Position numbers and translations under genes: made by a program. Positions 39,176 to 41,960 of a stretch of 41,960 nucleotides of DNA are shown piece after piece; position 1 is the first letter of the stretch, and the number at the start of each line of letters is the position of its first letter. Origin of the DNA: Methanobacteriota archaeon (lineage in GTDB: Archaea > Thermoplasmatota > Thermoplasmata > RBG-16-68-12); assembly GCA_005878985.1 (NCBI GenBank), contig VBMA01000087.1:1-41960 (forward strand), in the 5' to 3' direction. Under the pieces are notes generated by a model, which saw only the letters and a program-made list of their open reading frames with translations, was not told the DNA's origin and did no database searches.

Positions 39176-41960
39176 GTGCGGAAATCTCGAATCGTGATGG
39201 TCGTCGTACTCGTGGCCCTCGTGATGACTCTTGGGGGGCTCGGTCTCATTGGCCGCGCGCCCTCATCGAATCGCGCGGTGACCATTCCAATCGCATCGTA
39301 CAACACGGGGAAGGCATCGCAATTCCACACTCCCCTGTCGAGCATCGCACAGGCAGCAATTGATCGGGAATTCTCCCTGCACGGCTCCTCACCCAACGTC
39401 GCGGCTCCACCCACCGTGGCCGCCGGGATGCCCAGCGTGCCCGTCAATGCCGTTCGTTTCATCAACGACCTGAGCTACATGCCGCAGAGCGAGACGACCA
39501 TCGCCGTCGACCCAACCAACACGAATCACGTCGTCGGCGGCGTGAATGACGGCCGCTACTTTTTCTGCAGCGACCCGTTCCTCGTGCCGGCGGACTGCCC
39601 GAGCGGCTACACCCTTTCGGTGAGCGGGTTCACCGCCTCGGCCGACGGCGCTCGATCGATCCTCAAGAGCGACGACCTCCCCGGACTGAACGAGAGCGTG
39701 CGAGCGTGGAATGGCACCGGTGTGAATGAATTCATGGCCTCCTGGGGCGATCCTTCGGTCGTAGCCGGCGTCAACGGGGAATTCTTCTACGCTACGTTGC
39801 TGATCAGCACGTACGTCGTAAACGCGACCACTTTCCCTCAGGGGTCGAATGCGAATGGCATCGAACTCTCCGTTTCGAATGCAGGGCTCTTCGATCCCTC
39901 AGCCGCCTGCAGGACCCCCGTCTCGGACCCCGCGCACAATCCGTGCTGGGACCACGCGATGGTCTTCGGAAACCTCACGGACAAAGCCGCGACCTTCGAG
40001 GACAAGGAGTTGCTTGCGGTGGATCGGAACCCGGCGTCTGCCTTTTACGGGGACGTCTACGTCTCATGGGACCATTTCATTTCCCCGAACGCCCAGTACC
40101 CGTTCGGCGCAACCCAGAGCTACCTGTCCCGCTGTACGCCCGCGTTGTCATGCACGATGCTCGCGGGAGACAGTCTGCCCGCCCTCTCCGGACCGGACCC
40201 TTATCCCGCATTCACAACGCCCACGGTGGGGCGGGACGGGACCGCATACTTCACATGGTGCAATTACGGCACGGCGTTCACGCTTGGTCCGCTGACGTGC
40301 AGTGAACGTTCGTATGACCCGGCCACGTCCACATGGAGTCTGATCCACCACGTCGTGAGCTTCGATGGACCCGGGACCGATCTCCCTGGCGACACGGCCC
40401 TCGTCGGGTTCGCGACGGAGCAATTCCGAACCGCGAACATCCCGGTCATCGCAGCGGACACGAGCGCGATCTCGAACGACCTCTACTTCACGGTGGATGT
40501 GTGCACGACGGGGAACTACTACAACTTCGTATTCGTCGCCCCGGTCGAGAATGGGAACTGCGGGCTGTCGGCGACCCTCTTCTCGCGGTCCACCGACGGC
40601 GGGGCCACCTGGTCGACCCCGGTGACCCTTTCATCGCCGGCCGTGAACGTTCAGCCCTGGGTGACCGTAGATCCTCTGAATGGGAACGTGGTGGTCGTCT
40701 ACTACACCACCGAGTACGATCCATTCAACCACCGCACGGACGTCGTTGCAGATGTCTCGACAAACCAGGGAGCGTCCTTCAGCCATCACCGGATCACAAA
40801 CGTGTCCAATGAGCCCGACGCAGACCCCGTGATGTACAATTACCTCGCCAGCGCCGGCTTCGGTGGCTCGTTTGTCGTACCTCAATATGGGGACTACCTC
40901 CAAGCGGATGCGTTCGGCGGAGAAATTTGGGTTTCCTTCACGGGCAACTACGCCTCGGAGAGCGGGACGCTTCAGGCAGACCCGTGGGTAGCCGTTGCCC
41001 CGGAGGGCTCGCCTCTCGCTGTCACCGCGAGCGCAAGTCCGGCGTTGACCGACCCGGGGGTCACCGTGACGTTCCACGCGACGGCGACGAATTCGGCGGG
41101 CACGACCAGCTATGCGTGGACGTTCGGAGACGGGGCCACGGGGACGGGCGCCAGTCCGACGCACGCCTACGCCGCACCGGGGACCTATTCGGCCGAGGTG
41201 ACGGCGACGGATGCGCTCGGGCGTTCTGCGGCGTCCCCGGCCTCCGTGACCGTCACGACCGCGTTGACCGCGCAACTGGCCGCGTCTCCCACCGCGACCG
41301 ATGTGGGTCGGAGCGTCTCCTTCGTGGCTTCCGCCTCGGGCGGTAGCGGCAGCTACACCTACGCATGGGCATTTGGCGACGGAGCCACCGCGAGTACGGC
41401 CGTGGCCGCCCATGCGTACGGATCGGCGGGAACGTTTACCGTCAAGGTTTGGGTGAACGATTCCGGTGGCGCGTCGGTGGCTCCGCTGTCGACCTTGACC
41501 GTGAACCCGCTGCCGGCCGCGAGCGCTTCGCCCGCGACGACCACCACGGATGTCGGTGTCACCGTCGCCCTGATAGGCCAGGCCACCGGAGGAACCGCGC
41601 CGCTCACCTATCAGTGGTCATTCTTCGATGGCAGTTCTGCGACGATCCAGAGTCCGACCCATACGTATGGACAAGCGGGGACGTTCGCGGTCGTCTTGAC
41701 GGTGACGGACGCGGTTGGAGCCACCTCGACCTCTACGGTTTTCGTGGCCGTCAATGCGCTTCCTGCGGCGACCGCGAAGGCCTCGACGAACGCCCCCAAC
41801 GCCGGAGAGATGCTGACGTTCACCGGCTCCGTGGTCGGCGGGACGGGACCTTACACGTACGCGTGGACGTTCGGGGAAGGAGGCACCGACAACACACAGA
41901 ATCCGACCCACGCGTATACGGCCGCCGGCACGTACACGGTGACCCTGAAGGTGACGGATT
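39176..41960 (+). CDS. Exported sialidase-like beta-propeller protein with tandem PKD domains, 3' end cut off
   Basis: GTG at 39176-39178 is preceded by GGAGGCGGA. The frame stays open to the window edge (928 codons). A signal/anchor (VMVVVLVALVMTLGGLGLI) is followed by a ~570-residue propeller-like region: QSETTIAVDPTNTNHVVGGVNDG, EDKELLAVDRNP, and an Asp-box (SRSTDGGATWS). A second, weaker one follows (VSTNQGASFSH), then VQPWVTVDPLNGNVVVVYY and VPQYGDYLQADAFGGEIWVSFTG. At least four PKD domains follow from about residue 610 (TSYAWTFGDG, YTYAWAFGDG, LTYQWSFFDG, YTYAWTFGEG). Asp-box propellers occur in sialidases and in non-enzymatic secreted proteins. No catalytic Arg triad can be assigned by eye, so sialidase activity is not claimed. 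It is probably a cell-surface binding or degrading protein. Confidence 0.8.
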   Translation, partial: MRKSRIVMVVVLVALVMTLGGLGLIGRAPSSNRAVTIPIASYNTGKASQFHTPLSSIAQAAIDREFSLHGSSPNVAAPPTVAAGMPSVPVNAVRFINDLSYMPQSETTIAVDPTNTNHVVGGVNDGRYFFCSDPFLVPADCPSGYTLSVSGFTASADGARSILKSDDLPGLNESVRAWNGTGVNEFMASWGDPSVVAGVNGEFFYATLLISTYVVNATTFPQGSNANGIELSVSNAGLFDPSAACRTPVSDPAHNPCWDHAMVFGNLTDKAATFEDKELLAVDRNPASAFYGDVYVSWDHFISPNAQYPFGATQSYLSRCTPALSCTMLAGDSLPALSGPDPYPAFTTPTVGRDGTAYFTWCNYGTAFTLGPLTCSERSYDPATSTWSLIHHVVSFDGPGTDLPGDTALVGFATEQFRTANIPVIAADTSAISNDLYFTVDVCTTGNYYNFVFVAPVENGNCGLSATLFSRSTDGGATWSTPVTLSSPAVNVQPWVTVDPLNGNVVVVYYTTEYDPFNHRTDVVADVSTNQGASFSHHRITNVSNEPDADPVMYNYLASAGFGGSFVVPQYGDYLQADAFGGEIWVSFTGNYASESGTLQADPWVAVAPEGSPLAVTASASPALTDPGVTVTFHATATNSAGTTSYAWTFGDGATGTGASPTHAYAAPGTYSAEVTATDALGRSAASPASVTVTTALTAQLAASPTATDVGRSVSFVASASGGSGSYTYAWAFGDGATASTAVAAHAYGSAGTFTVKVWVNDSGGASVAPLSTLTVNPLPAASASPATTTTDVGVTVALIGQATGGTAPLTYQWSFFDGSSATIQSPTHTYGQAGTFAVVLTVTDAVGATSTSTVFVAVNALPAATAKASTNAPNAGEMLTFTGSVVGGTGPYTYAWTFGEGGTDNTQNPTHAYTAAGTYTVTLKVTD

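Noticed and set aside
39013-39465. 150-codon reverse frame across the propeller-gene promoter
   Set aside because: Overlaps the leader and signal-peptide region of the forward gene and has no supporting start context or motif.
1-41960. CRISPR array, tRNA, rRNA or insertion sequence
   Set aside because: No evenly spaced direct repeats, no cloverleaf-like sequence with a TTCRA arm, and no transposase-like protein was seen. Repeats found are protein-domain repeats inside genes.

Overview
This GC-rich window reads as the chromosome of an archaeon. Many genes have a TATA-like element about 25-32 bases before a GTG, TTG or ATG start, which is the archaeal leaderless pattern. Archaeal-type families also appear: a DUF835 protein, Roadblock/LC7 proteins, a membrane-tethered tandem winged-helix regulator and a DUF1616-like protein. 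The mix of short leaders, high GC and these families resembles uncultured Thermoplasmata-type archaea. That placement is an inference, not a measurement. I saw no rRNA, tRNA, CRISPR array, transposase or integrase.

Layout. 0-1.1 kb: the start of a small exported protein and an AbrB/MazF-like toxin-antitoxin pair. 1.2-4.7 kb: a tight operon of four exported, membrane-anchored proteins, each with two copies of one beta-sandwich-like domain, arranged as an alternating A-B-A-B duplication. 4.7-6.8 kb: a six-helix membrane protein whose 3' end overlaps a convergent polysaccharide flippase. 7-19.3 kb: a block of giant modular surface proteins. It contains three phosphoesterases of the phospholipase C/acid phosphatase family carrying Ig, PKD, beta-helix and OmpL47-like modules, plus an 810-residue exported protein with the same repeat modules. 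Small cytosolic proteins (Roadblock/LC7, DUF835) and an undetected-by-length two-helix protein sit between them. 19.5-23.3 kb: a membrane coiled protein, a GT2 glycosyltransferase, a second Roadblock/LC7 protein and a membrane-tethered winged-helix regulator.

23.3-36.6 kb is a cell-surface glycan region. It has a GT-C-like polytopic protein, a DUF1616-like protein, five GT4 glycosyltransferases, a formyltransferase-like/GINT1-like fusion broken by a one-base frameshift, a BioF2/FemAB-like acyltransferase and a thymidylate-kinase-like P-loop kinase. 36.6-38.9 kb: a membrane paralogue of the 19.5 kb protein, and seryl-tRNA synthetase, the one clear housekeeping gene. 39.2 kb to the end: an exported sialidase-like beta-propeller with at least four PKD repeats, cut by the window edge.

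Taken together the window is devoted to building and decorating the cell envelope. Glycosyltransferases and a flippase would make and export surface glycans. Membrane-anchored phosphoesterases and repeat-rich proteins would act or bind outside the cell. Small Roadblock/DUF835/winged-helix proteins are candidate intracellular regulators. The joint working of these parts is inferred from proximity only.
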